Shown here piece after piece: positions 21,441 through 32,327 of a stretch of DNA of 64,000 bases. Below the pieces are notes generated by a model. It saw only the letters and a program-made list of their open reading frames with translations. It had not been told where the DNA came from and made no database searches. The stretch is from positions 117,362-181,361 of the forward strand of contig NMRB01001211.1 in NCBI GenBank assembly GCA_002633025.1, in the 5' to 3' direction. The stretch is from Notospermus geniculatus (lineage: Eukaryota > Nemertea > Pilidiophora > Heteronemertea > Lineidae). Both the position numbers and the translations under genes were made by a program. The first letter of the stretch is position 1, and every line of letters starts with the position of its first letter.

Positions 21441-21834
21441 ATGTTGTCACGCACCTGTTAGTCTGCCCCCACGTTTTGGACATTTTGAAGGCTATATAAT
21501 CCAGTTGCCTCACGAAAGCTGCCGAGAATTTGGTCCATTTTACTGGCGAGTATCGCGCAGATTCCCAAATGGGGATTCCCCGAATCGACAGCGAGCGCCG
21601 TCTGTTGGTCAGATTGGCGTCAACATATGGCAGTTTCTAAGCGCGGATAACGTAGTGGGTGGCGGTTTGAAACTGCCGGGGGAGTTTACAACCGAGACGG
21701 CAGTTTTGCAAGTTCAACATCGTCAAAAGTCAGCTTTTGTGCTCATGATAGCATCGGTCAACTCTGATTTTTCTCCTAGGGGTGTCTTACGCCGGGCGGG
21801 GCAAACGCGGGGGTGTCCAATTATACTATATATA

Positions 21835-22169
21835 CAAGCCAAATGGCAACAACGGTTCGCTGGCATGAGGGCGAGGGGCACAGGCCTAATGTACCGTAAA
21901 TAGGTCTATCAGTCAGCGCCACCATATCTGCAGTGTCGTCGTCCGAATGCAGAAGTTTTCTTAGGTGGTTAACCACCTAAGAGAAAATGACCACCTAGGA
22001 GCCCATTCAAGATGAAAACAAGCATGGTGGCGACAGGGCTCACTAAGTGGAGTGTTAATGAATGGGAGTAACAGAAAACAAGCCAAATGGCAACAACGGT
22101 TCGCTGGCATGAGGGCGAGGGGCACAGGCCTAATGTACCGTAAATAGGTCTATCAGTCAGCGCCACCAT
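21835..22169. repeat. 91-bp direct repeat pair
   Basis: The block CAAGCCAAATGGCAACAACG to GTCAGCGCCACCAT occurs at about 21836-21930 and again at 22079-22169, essentially identical, with an AGGTGGTTAACCACCT palindrome between. Confidence 0.85.
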
Positions 22170-23337
22170 CGATGGCCAGAGAAACCAGGCTTGTCTGTAT
22201 CTGTGCATCCTATTTAAGATGTCCTACTTTCCCCTGTGTGGTGAGACCTAAATACCTATGCTACTGTGTGTTTATTACCGTGACCTGGTTCATCCATGAA
22301 CATACGATCGACTGATCGATGTAGTGTATACAGAGCAGTCAGGAAAGGAGACTGTGGAAATGTCCAAGTATTTGAATTATCTTAGTTATCAATTAAGCAT
22401 GGAAGTTGTTGCTACACATGAAAGAATGAGTTGAAGTATAGTGGCTTACCTAATGAAGGGTTAGAAAAGGTATCACAATGGGTCTAATTTCTCAAGTGAT
22501 GAAAAGAATGTCCACCATTTTTACTGTGCAACACCTGGTCCCCTGCCTGTTACAGCCGCTCCGCTATAGGCCTACAGTACAATAGGACTCGAGGACAGAG
22601 GACCCGCATGAAAATGATCCTAAATAATCTCGTCATTTGGTCCAATAATCGTCCAAAAAGCACCAAGCCGATTATATTATTCAAATTGCTTAGCAGGGGA
22701 CACAATTTCATGCCAAATGATTGACTATTGCGTCGATAATCAGGAGATTACGTGAATGGAAAAGGAGAAAATGGAGGCGAAAAATTGACCCACTTTTAAA
22801 GTGTGATGATTTTAGTGGTGAGAATGCCTCAAGGCCAGCTCACCAATATATTTTTATACCCAACCAATACGCGTCAAGTCCCTAATGGGTCAACTGAACA
22901 TTTGTCTTAACACAATGGTCCAAACTTACCGCAATTTACGCAGACAATTTCAAAGAAATGAGCAAACGAACAGAGCCGATCTGCGTGTTCATCTACGTCC
23001 GCATCGACATTACATCAGCCGTGCTGTGAGTACTGTTGCGGATTTGAGTGGCGATAAACGGCACGAAAAATTCTCTGATGAATGTCGGTACGATATATTA
23101 AAAAAATGGTGCCCGTCGTGTCGGGCGCTAGAGCGATGTTTTTTCGACTTGTCATGCTTGTGCATGGTGATGTGGCATTCGCAAGAACAAATTCAATCTC
23201 GTCTTCAGGTGTTGTATCCAATCCTCGGTAAACTTTTGTAGATCGAACTATAGGCCTACCCAGGGTACAGTTTTGTAGGACGACATTGAACCTGGGTATA
23301 TTTCTGTTATACCCATGACGACATTAACCGATTCGGC

Positions 23338-23367
23338 ATCATTACCTTGTCCACCGTATATCAACAA
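23338..23367 (+). pseudogene. Remainder of the interrupted exon 5 copy
   Basis: The sequence resumes with ATTACCTTGTCCACCGTATA (PCPPYIN) after the 3.1 kb element, then is interrupted again at 23368 by a smaller one. AACATGTGCTGTTTG at 23651 corresponds to the LTCTVC end of the intact exon. Confidence 0.75.
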
Positions 23368-23645
23368 GGACCACTGTATTGCATCTTTCTGTCGACAGCC
23401 GGCGTCACCGGCACCATGCTCCAATACTGTAGTTAAGCCTTTCGCCCCAGTGTTGGAGAATGTATGATTACAGTCTCGGTCACCCAGCCGCTGGGGATCG
23501 AACAAGTTTGTGTAGCAGTACTGCGGAACGAAACGGCTGGCTGCGCGAGACTAGTTGCATGCGGTAGTTTACCAAGTCGTTAATAGAGGTCTCCCCCTTA
23601 ACGCGGGTAGGTGTAACGCAGGATTGGGAAGCAATACTGTGGTCC
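23368..23645. mobile_element. 278-bp MITE
   Basis: Inverted ends GGACCACTGTATTGC / GCAATACTGTGGTCC. It sits between the two halves of the last codons of the exon 5 copy; the target duplication is unclear because the flank is eroded. Confidence 0.7.
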
Positions 23646-23932
23646 TTTTTAACATGTGCTGTTTGTTGGGGTAATTTCTGGAACTGAGGCCTACTTCTCT
23701 TCAGCGGATACCGCAGTTACGATCTATGATTTACTTCATCAAAATGTGGAACGTGACATTGATATGAGCAACAGTCAAGAGATCGTAGGCTACCCATTAA
23801 TTCATGTTATTTGTTCGGCAACCTCGACTAGAAAAAGTGAAAATGGAATTTCTAAGAAAAGATGTTTTTGCGTCAGAAATATGTTGGCCTGAATCCAATA
23901 AACGTGGTAACCTGGGACACTGGTCGGTTCCA

Positions 23933-25894
23933 ATGTACAGTCATTGACATAAGTTTATCTACCCCTGTTACCTTGAATATTTCAAATACTACTGGCCCAA
24001 TTTTAACACGGTTTGTACCAAACTCGTCCCCAGTGGGTTTACGTTCCTACAACACCACTGGAAAGGGCTGACGACTTCAGGAATACTGCGCATGCGCGAT
24101 ATATTAATTTTTGAGGCGAATCACACCGAGCTGGCACCCGCGGCATGATATGTTCCCAACTAAACTATTCGTTTGAAATTGCACTAATACTCAAACAACT
24201 TCGTGTTTTGGGTGTATTATATGGCTTTTTAGGCATATACTGTCACCGAAGAACGAAATATTGTGTGAAACAAACATTTTGGCACGCTGCCAGCGGTTGT
24301 CCAGAAATTTTGGACAAGTCGCAGCCCTTTCCAGAGATATCCTCGGATGAGGTAGATCTGGGTACGAGATTGGGTTTGTACCACATGAAAGTATATAACC
24401 TTGGTCATATTTCTGCATCAAAATTTTGGAAATTTGGAAATATCATAATTATGTAATAGCTCATTAGAAAACCCCCAAAAATCAACAAATTATGGAATTC
24501 TTTTGTGACTTTTGTTGCAGTTTTGATAGAATGGAACTTTCTAAAGAGTTTGGGCTTTGTTTCATCAAAATATCTCGAGTGGTTGCTCAGTGAGATATTT
24601 GAGATTATCGAAATTTTGATAATTTGAGATTTTCGTGTTTTTCAGGAAATTTTTATGCCACTAGTTAAGGGCGAGCCAACGTTTTCAATTTTTGAAACGT
24701 GGCCAGGCGTTGTAAATAAAAGATGTCAAAATACCATAAAAGTACAAATTGTATGACGGAAATGAAGGCACCTCTGCGGTCTATAAGTCAAAAGGAATTG
24801 AATGAGACGCATCTTGTAGCGCACTAATTAGCTAATAAGTTGAAACAAAAGACTAGTAATCGGTACACTTTCCCAAGAAATGTTACATTTGGAAGATCAA
24901 ACGACATGTGGATCATAAAGTTCGAGGTTTTTTCTACTTAGTCCACCCATTTTGATACAATATTTTCAACAGGTATTGAGTACTCGGCATGTGAATTTCA
25001 TGACTGCTGCCAGATTTTCCAAAACAGGGCGGCCATATTGGATTTGGATTTTACTTCCTGGTTGTCCCTTTTTGTACTGAGCGTGTATGGTGTACATGAA
25101 GAGCATGTCAGGACACCCTCGCCACCCCAGGTTCTATGGGTTTGTGACATTGTTGCCAATGTTTTTCGTGTTTGGTGAATTTCTTTGTTTACGATTATGT
25201 AATGTAATTAAGCTGTAATCCTTGGGACTTTCCTCATTTTCTGTGTCTATGAAGCACAGTGATCACATTGGACTATAAAAACAGTCAACTGGGGGTGTCT
25301 TTATTGCTTTTCTGAGAGGGGCCTGGATTGAAGCACTATGAAAATTCACAATGATGGCTCGCCTTTAAAGCTGCTTACAAAATTTTGGAACTTTTTGTGT
25401 TAACTGGGCCGAGATAAGCATATCAACATTTTGATATTCAACTTAAGACAGCCGTAACTTCTAACCAGTTTACACTAAAAGTTCAAAAACTTCATTCTCC
25501 TAAGTGTTTAGGTGAGCTTTGTCTACTAATATCAAAATTTTGTGAAAAATTGGAAATTCTCAAATTATCAAAATTTTGATGTAATCTCAAATTTCTCAGC
25601 AACCACTCAAGATATTTTGGCGAAATAAAGCTCAAAATCCTTAGAAACTTCCACTCTATCAAGCCTGTAACAAAAGTCGTAAAAAAATCGCATAACAAAA
25701 ATGTTGATTTTTAGGGTTCTTTATGATGAGCTATTACATAATTATGATATTTCCAAATTTCCAATATTTTGATGCAGAAATATGACCAAGGTTATGTACT
25801 TTCATGTGGTACAAACCGTGTTAAAACTGGCCCGGTAGTATTTGAAATATTCAAGGTATCAGGTGTAGATAAACTTCTGTCAATGACTGTACAT
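23933..25894. mobile_element. Large foldback, about 2 kb, with nested TTAA element
   Basis: ATGTACAGTCATTGAC at the left end and its complement at the right end bracket two long arms (left about 23933-24660, right about 25380-25894) that share segments such as ACGGTTTGTACC and CATAATTATG. The left arm holds an extra inserted stretch at about 24013-24376. The loop is a separate TTAA-flanked element. Confidence 0.75.
24665..25368. mobile_element. TTAA-flanked element, copy 1
   Basis: TTAA at both ends, then inverted GGGCGAGC / GGCTCGCC. Nearly the whole length matches 46669-47419 (AGATGTCAAAATA, AATTAGCTAATAAGTTG, GTTTACGATTATGTAATG words). No transposase; TTAA targets are typical of piggyBac and Kolobok families. 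Confidence 0.8.
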
Positions 25895-26125
25895 GTAGGC
25901 CTACGACCAACCAACAGCCCATTGCATGCATACTTTTCAGATAGCGACGAGGTTCAAAAAGAATTCCTTGTCCAACTTACAGAAACACTTGACATCATGT
26001 CGCAGAGTATTGTTCGTTTTGTTGAATTCCTTGAAGTGAGTCAGCCAAGAGGATGTCCTGGAGGAGCATATCCGTAAGACATCGTCAGACGTGTCAGTGC
26101 TGGACATAGGTGCACCATTTCCAAA

Positions 26126-26239
26126 ATGGCTGCTTCGAAGACGGGACTTGTTCAGTTTACTTTGGTAATAGGCACATTTTTCGGCCTTTTCTGTTGGCTT
26201 GCATTGCTGCAGAGTAGGTACGAAGACGTGAGAGCAAAG
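26126..26239 (+). CDS. Type II membrane signal-anchor exon 1 (copy A)
   Basis: ATG at 26126 opens MAASKTGLVQF, followed by a hydrophobic segment of about 20 residues (VIGTFFGLFCWLALL) and SRYEDVRAK, with no cleavage-like small residues. The positive residue before and few charges near the membrane fit a type II anchor with extracellular C-terminus. The donor GTAAGA (26240) is phase 0, matching exon 2. The upstream block from CTTTTCAGATAGCG is homologous to 43985 onward, so a longer 5' exon may exist. The copy at 44166 differs at a few residues (W for L, G for D, Q for A). Confidence 0.8.
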
Positions 26240-26441
26240 GTAAGAACTCATACATAACTGTGGAATGCTTTTAACTGCCCAGGCGTTCATACCCAAGTGC
26301 ATAATCATCCTGACCCGGTCGAAATATCGCTCATCTTTTGACATGTTTGATATGAGGAAGATTGTTCATCACGGGAGATTGAAGGATTTACCACTCACGC
26401 ACGGCTCCTAGCTTGACAATATTCCACTTTGTTTACTATAG

Positions 26442-26520
26442 TTGGATACTTTTGAGCGACAAGAGGCCGTGGAACAGGCAAGAAATAAACGATCCCTAGG
26501 AGTTGGTGAACCTCAGACGG
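26442..26520 (+). CDS. Juxtamembrane exon 2 with RNKR site (copy a)
   Basis: Acceptor ACTATAG (ends 26441), 79 nt, phase 0 to 1: LDTFERQEAVEQARNKRSLG and VGEPQT plus a split Gly codon. QARNKRS is a candidate proprotein-convertase site, as used for shedding transmembrane collagens. Only 202 bp of intron separate it from exon 1. No exons 3-5 lie close by, so either they were lost or this exon alternates with 35209. From here to about 27216 I see no gene. Confidence 0.8.
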
Positions 26521-27665
26521 GTAGGTTTGCCTTTGGTTTCTATGGTTTCAGATGGGTGTAGGCCTGTCCCATGCGCTATTCGATGCTACTGATAACTGTA
26601 GGCCTACATGTACACCCTTAATCAAAAGTAAATGCACAGCTAATAAACTTAAATATTTCCCAAAATCTTCAGCGGATCAACCTTTGCTTTTTACGGAACC
26701 GGTAATAAAATCCATTGGACCCAGTCAGTTTACAGTTCCACCTCTCCTTTAGCATGCTTCATTACACCTACAACTACACAGGTCAACTGCCAGCTGAGCG
26801 CCAGGCCCATGGGCCTCTTGTTTGAATAGTTGGTCGGGAATATGAAATATTTCAAAAACTGTAAATAGAGCCCTTTTTTGGCATTAATTAGTTTATACCA
26901 AAAGTCCTTTCGTGAAAAACGGATCGTTACGCCCTGCAGGCATCAGGCCTGTACCTTACAGACTATGTGGGAAACTGATGTGTCGCACCCCAAGTCTGCA
27001 AAATTGTTTGCGAACTCAAATTTTGACAACCTGTTATAACTTAATTTACTCCATCGTAATTAGTCAAAATGAACAATTCCTTCACAGAACAAGAGCTTAA
27101 AGGTTGTAGCTAAAACATTTTGTTAACATCAGTTTGTTACTTTTTGTCATGAATATGTTAGGACGCTTGTTTTCAAAGAGCGTCAATAAAGTCGGCATAG
27201 GTAGCCCCCCGCCTTAAAATCATTGTTTAAGCAAGTAGGCGCATCCCTACAGACGAATAAAGCGTCAATCATTGGCACACGGATTTTGTCCGATTCAGGG
27301 TCCATATTCATAAAACTACTTAAGTCTAAGTGCGACACTTATCTTTTGTTCAACACAAAAGATAAGTATCATACATGTACTTAGACTTAAGTATGTTTAT
27401 GAATATGGACCCAGGTCCGTAAAAATAGACCAAACTGACTTTGCGTTGTCGTATCTGGAAAACCTGGGGTAAGGCTAGGCGCACATTGACGGCAAATCCC
27501 AATGCGGTAGGGGCGTTTTTAAAGTCGACTGACCCGCTTGAATGACGAGTCGAGCAGCATTGAGTCAGTCAACTTCAAAACACCACCCTTACCGCATTGA
27601 GATTTGCCGTCCATGTGCGCCTAGCCTAAATGGACTGGAAACGGACCTCATCCGATGAACCTCGC

Positions 27666-27820
27666 TTAAAGCGGGTGAGCCACTGTTGCGATTTTGGCTT
27701 GAGACGGGGTTGCGATCACTTACGATCACCTTATAAGGACTTCCAATTGCCATATAAGGTGATCGCAAGGGAACGCAACCCGTCTCAAGCCAAATCGCAA
27801 CAGTGGATCACCCGCTTAAG
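27666..27820. repeat. Foldback MITE private to copy 2
   Basis: AGCGGGTGAGCCACTGTTGC and its near-complement flank a GCGATCACTTACGATCACC core. TTA words on both sides and similarity to the ends at 4814 suggest a Harbinger-type element. Copy 1 has the uninterrupted CCGCTTAGATG. Confidence 0.7.
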
Positions 27821-28218
27821 GCTCAGATGTATTATTTTGGCTCAGCCTTATTTGGGTCGTGGCCGAATTGTGGCCGAGACCAGAATATCGCTGAGCCGCT
27901 GTGTACGGCTGCACCAAATATCAAACCGATTGGATTAAAGAAATATCGGCAGAGGCACCCGGCGCAGCACGAAAGTGGCTGTGCCATAGGCGCACAATGC
28001 GAAGTTTCGTGACTCTGCTATTCCAAATAAGGTTGTGCCAAAACGTGTGAGCGTTATTCTTCTGTGTGCGCCTAGCTTTATGAAATGGTTCACAAATTTA
28101 CCGATAATTTGGTGCTTCTTCTTTTGATAATTATTAATAGTGTACGTATTTTTATGCCCGATCACAGACTGGAGACTAATTTAATTTTGAGAATTCACAA
28201 TTGTTTCTTGATTGTCAG

Positions 28219-28269
28219 GATGTGTGGACTCTTTGGTATGGGACAAGTCTGAGAAGAAATGCAAAAACC
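28219..28269 (+). CDS. 51-nt micro-exon 12', duplicate
   Basis: Acceptor TTGTCAG, donor GTACGT, phase 1-1; CVDSLVWDKSEKKCKN. Both splice sites and the frame are intact. Confidence 0.7.
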
Positions 28270-28305
28270 GTACGTTGGTCCAGTTTCAGTAAATTATACT
28301 CAAAG

Positions 28306-28682
28306 CAAATGGCTCGCGGGGTTTGTTTACATTTTTGGTGATACCTCCCATAGAGAATGAATCTCGCCTCCAGGCAAAGCTGTGCTCCAGCCATATGCAA
28401 AACCTGTGCACATATGCGAACGTAAACACTGGGGACGAGGTTCCATTAAAAATTTGTTAAAATGGGTTAATGACAGTTTCAAATTCAGTCGGTCAAAATG
28501 TACATTTTGTACAATTCACATTGATTTCGAAGCGGCAGATTTTGCAGAATACGCCTCCGAAGTTTGGATGTCCAATGCATTTCCCATTAAACTAAAATCC
28601 TTCTTTCGCCTTTTTCTCAAAACGGCGCTTGATTTGAGGACATGTCAACAAACAACTATCAACAAACCCCGCGAGCCATTTG
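28306..28682. mobile_element. 377-bp element private to copy 2
   Basis: Inverted ends CAAATGGCTCGCGGGGTTTG / complement. The empty site in copy 1 reads ATACTCAAAGTCG; here TCAAAG flanks both sides (ACTCAAAG left, CTTCAAAG right), fitting an 8-bp hAT-like duplication with two differences. The 106-codon frame across it shows no known domain. Confidence 0.8.
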
Positions 28683-28936
28683 CTTCAAAGTCGTTAAAAT
28701 AACGGAATTCTTAATTACCCAAGATCGTAACTGGTAGATACGGAAGAAGTGGATGTAGGCCTATGGTCGTCAGTCGAGTATTGTATCGGAGAAGGTTTAC
28801 GAAGGTATGGTCCAGCAATCTGACCAATAAAATGCAAATCCCACTTGACATCATCCGAGTGCGAAGTAGCGTGTTGGATTACTTCCACCGGCAAGGCACT
28901 AGCGCTTTCTCAGACATGCGCATTGAAGGCCAAGAA

Positions 28937-29046
28937 AAGAACGCTGTCGGGTTAGACACGAGTAAAGTGTCATGGCGGATGCGCTCTGATTGGCTGATTG
29001 TCCGCCATGGCACTTCACTCGTGTCGAACACGACAGCGTTTTGTTT
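28937..29046. repeat. Foldback MITE
   Basis: Arms AACGCTGTCGGGTTAGACAC and its near-complement around GCCATGG/CCGCCATG. Confidence 0.65.
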
Positions 29047-29060
29047 CTTTTGCACGCTAA

Positions 29061-29300
29061 TAGGGCCGTTTAGACGACAAGCCAAAAAACCACATTCAGA
29101 TTCGATCCGATTGGATCCGATCGACTGCATCCGGTCTCATTTGCGTTTAGACGAGATTTGAATGTGGTCGTATGTGGTCCAATTGGTCAGAAATCCACAT
29201 TGGACTGCATTGGGTAGCGTTTACACGTAAAAGTTTTGAACCCACAATCCGATTCGATCGGATCGAATGTGGATTTTTGCCTGTCGTCTAAACGGCCCTA
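29061..29300. repeat. Foldback MITE
   Basis: Perfect ends TAGGGCCGTTTAGACGACA / complement, inner arms with GATTCGATCCGAT words. Confidence 0.8.
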
Positions 29301-29776
29301 ATGTAATGGATCGATGTATGCGAGGGCTGTTTGCATCTACATTCGGAAGTGACATCATGCTCTGCATGCTGGGATACTTTCCGAAGTAACCGGCTCCGGG
29401 GGGAGGGTTAGTAGCGCCTGGCGCGACAGGCCCGACTTGGAGAATTTCCGGTAAATAAAACGCTATCGTGCCAGGCCGGTGTAGGCGCGAGTAGATTTTC
29501 GAACACGCTAAAAGAGAGATTGTGTAGCCGCTCACTGCAGTAAATGGTACATGTAGATGGCGCAACAACCTTATTTGTCAGCGTTAGCATCGAAATCTTT
29601 TTTAGGTCGAAAAGGCTAAAAAGAAAAAGTGAAAGTTTGGGTTTATGGTCTGTACGGTAGAGGTTCTCATCCGACTTTACACTTTAACCCCAGTCTATCC
29701 TGAAACCTTTCAGTAGAACTCAGATGAGACGCCCATTCAGCGCAACACAATCCAGCATTTCCGACCGGTACCCATT

Positions 29777-29906
29777 TATACACCTGGGTGGAGAGAGACC
29801 AGTGAGGCAAAGAGACTTGCCCAGTCTCACGCCCAGTGGGAGATTCGAACCCGGGACTGCTGACCGCTGGTCGGAGACCCTAATCACTACCAGCGGGCTC
29901 CTATAA
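29777..29906 (-). mobile_element. tRNA-derived SINE, duplicate
   Basis: Same SINE as at 17716 with a few deletions (ACCAG for ACACCAG in the A-box region); B-box GGTTCGAATCTCC intact. Confidence 0.8.
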
Positions 29907-30089
29907 ATTGGACCTAAATCTTTTTCCATCTGCTAGTACTGACAGTGTTTTCGAAGTCTGTTTAGATATGACAAATGTATCTAGAAATGTTTTTCGTGTT
30001 GTAAAACGGCTAGTTTGGAGTTTCCACGAAAAATCTGCATTCGACCAACCACCTCATATTTTGTAACGCTGCCATTGTTTCGTTTCTAG

Positions 30090-30140
30090 GTTGCGAAACT
30101 GGAAAAAGATGGTTTTCGGTGACTAAAAACTGTTATGAGG
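30090..30140 (+). CDS. 51-nt micro-exon 13', duplicate
   Basis: Identical to the exon at 18042, acceptor TTTCTAG, donor GTAAGA. Confidence 0.75.
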
Positions 30141-30430
30141 GTAAGATTTGACATCTCAACAAGTATATAAAGTGTGCGCGTTAGAAATCCAGAACTTAGA
30201 GAATTTGCATGAAAAGCAAAAAATAGTCGGTTCTTAACCCATTCGTTAACTGGTGTTTCAGAAAAAAATGACATTTTGTCGTTTGGTCATGCGTTGGCCC
30301 AATCTTGTGCCCATATCTCCGACGCCGCACAGGCAATGAAAACGAGAATTATAGCAAGAACGACGGTTTTCAATCGGTGTATATAGAGTAATTGGTTATT
30401 ATGGCTAAATATTCGGTTATTTATATGCAG

Positions 30431-30594
30431 ACAAGACGTACTCGACCACAGGAGGCAATGCTGACGGGGCTGACTGCCGCATACCGTTCAAATACAAGGG
30501 TGAATGGAAGTTGGCATGTGTGCGGGGAGTCACTGGAATGTGGTGTGCGACTACCCAGGACTACGACACCGATGGAAAATGGGGTTACTGTTAG
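30431..30594 (+). CDS. FN2 terminal exon, duplicate
   Basis: Same borders and stop as 19221-19384. It differs by DCRIPF for DCHIPF; all four Cys are kept, so there is no sign of decay. The AATAAA signal follows at 30741. Confidence 0.8.
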
Positions 30595-30740
30595 TATTGG
30601 AATAGGCAGCCGCCCCTTTAAGAGGGCCCCCGTGATGTAATCCCCGTAGATTTAGTGTTGTAGGGGCTGAGCATGCGCACATGAGGCGCTATCGCATGGC
30701 TTCCACACGATACCTGTAAACTAGTGAGTAGAAGTACGAA

Positions 30741-30746
30741 AATAAA
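30741..30746 (+). terminator. Poly(A) signal AATAAA, duplicate
   Basis: Same position relative to the FN2 stop as at 19523. Confidence 0.5.
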
Positions 30747-31240
30747 TGAAGAATATATGAAGAACAACCCCCATATGGATATTAGTATTTTACATGGTGG
30801 AGAACCCGATCGAGAACAGCGGTAAAGATCGTTCACGAACCCCGAGAAGAAGAAGAAAATGGAGAATCGATGTCAGTTTTTTGGGGGGCCCAAGCCGGCC
30901 TGCATGCAGTGCACATGCCTCACAACGTTATTACACGTCGGTCGCTACGAGTAGCCTATTGGCCTACCCGAGTACGCTGTGACATGATAGATTTTGATGA
31001 AATGACGACTACCGGTTATATTTTTCACGTTCGAAGATCCTCGATCAGGATGGAGGGAAACTTAGATTCTGTAGACATCCTGTATTGCTCTGACCCTTCA
31101 TTCGGCTGAGGCAAGAGATAGTAGGCCTGTGGGATACACCGACCTATTACCAGCACCCTTCTGTTTTGGCGCTCGTGGATCCGGCTACAAACTCAGATTG
31201 ACAACGCGTAGTATGTGGTCCTTTTCTTTCGCTATTTCAG

Positions 31241-31474
31241 CTGCTGATATCGGCAAAGAAATCATGTCCAAGTGGCTGGCATCTGGAATACTGGGGTTAT
31301 CTCATGAATGGCCACGACGGTCATAAGGCGTCCTATACCTACGCATGCCTGGATAATGCCCCAGATGCCGGCAAGGACAGTGTCACGAGGGATGAGAACG
31401 GCGGGTTAATGTACGCAGTTCAGGGGTGGTGTGGATTCTTGTTCACCGTATATCAACAACTTAATTTGAACTAA
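31241..31474 (+). pseudogene. Exon 5-like copy, frameshifted end
   Basis: After the acceptor TTTCAG the frame runs LLISAKKSCPSGWHLEYWGY to VQGWCGF. A net 5-bp loss relative to exon 5 at 42249 (GGATTCTTGTTCACC for GGATCATTACCTTGTCCACC) shifts the frame, so the SLPCPPY...CTVC end is replaced by FTVYQQLNLN and a stop. Three conserved C-terminal Cys are lost. Confidence 0.85.
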
Positions 31475-31583
31475 CATGTTCGCAGTAATATCAGAAATTA
31501 GAGTATTTGGGGTAATTTCTGGAACTGAGGCCTACTTCTCTTCAGCGGATGCCGATGATATGCCGCGAATCAATCTTACATTT

Positions 31584-32277
31584 TTAGCTCACTCGTGAGC
31601 TATAGCAATCACGTGGCGTCTGTCGTCCGTCGTCGTCCGTCGTCGTCCGTTAGCAGGGCACGTTTTGTAANNNNNNNNNNNNNNNNNNNNNNNNNNNNNN
31701 NNNNNNNNNNNNNNNNNNNNNNNNNNNNNNNNNNNNNNNNNNNNNNNNNNNNNNNNNNGGCTTGGCATGCCAACCTTGGCCCAGTCCAGGCATGACTTTT
31801 GTGCCAGGCTTGGGCCGAGCCTGGCCCAATGCCTTTGTGCTAGCTGGGTACCCCTCTAATACACGTTTATGCAAGATATGAAGACTCTCGGTGAAATAAT
31901 TAAGAACTGCGGCTGGTTCGTTACTTTTATCAAACTTTGACCTCTGTGACCTTGAAAAGTAGGTCAAACCAAAAACCCGTTACATATGTTATGTACATGT
32001 ATCCTAATTAGATACATCTATGACAAAAATTTGGAGATGACCCAGTCATTAGTTAAGGAGTTATTGCACTTTTTGTGTTTTTGGTTTTGGCCACCTGGAG
32101 GCCAAGCCAAGAATCGAATCGGACCGAAACTTGGTGTCATAGGTCATCTGACCTAGGGGTATATATGTACCAAATTTCAGATCAATAGCTCCAGCGGTTA
32201 CGAAACGTGCCCTGCTAACGGACGACGACGACGGACGACGGACGCTGACTGACGACTATAGCTCACGGGTGAGCTAA
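31584..32277. mobile_element. Element with GAGCTATAG ends (contains a gap)
   Basis: TTAGCTCAC...GAGCTATAG at the left and CTATAGCTCAC...GAGCTAA at the right are inverted; next to them are GTCGTCCGT repeats and their complement and ACGTTTTGTAA / AAACGTGCCCTGCTAACGG. Core words TTTTGGCCACCTGG, GGTGTCATAGGTCATCTGAC and TTCAGATCAATAGCTCC recur at 37170, 44650, 51770, 54780 and 59510, so the family is abundant. N run at 31671-31758. Confidence 0.75.
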
Positions 32278-32327
32278 TAAATGAAGAATATGAAGAACAA
32301 CCCCCGTATGGATATTAGTATTTTACA

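Larger units (their letters stand above)
20213..23337. mobile_element. 3.1 kb DNA transposon with 9-bp target duplication
   Basis: The ends are perfect 21-bp inverted repeats (GCCGAATCGGTTAATGTCGT + C), extended by subterminal TATACCCAGG words. ATCATTACC is duplicated at 20204-20212 and 23338-23346, and the undisturbed sequence is known from exon 5 at 42249. No transposase is recognisable: the longest frames (21505-21903, 22885-23241) have no domain that I know. The 9-bp duplication would suit a MULE-like family. It contains a hairpin, TAA microsatellites and CRE-like sites. A short relative is at 35722. Confidence 0.85.
27217..31440 (+). repeat. Segmental duplication, copy 2
   Basis: Parallel to 15705-20212 (see there). 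It carries exons 12, 13 and FN2 again but no 45-nt units. Insertions private to this copy are 28306-28682 and the inverted repeat at about 27666-27820 (GCGGGTGA ends). Confidence 0.9.

Noticed and set aside
21505-21903. 132-codon open frame
   Set aside because: Inside the 3.1 kb transposon; no recognisable motif, and its end is made of the 91-bp direct repeat.
28382-28702. 106-codon open frame
   Set aside because: It coincides with a 377-bp insertion delimited by comparison with the duplicate copy; no known domain and its end is the terminal repeat.
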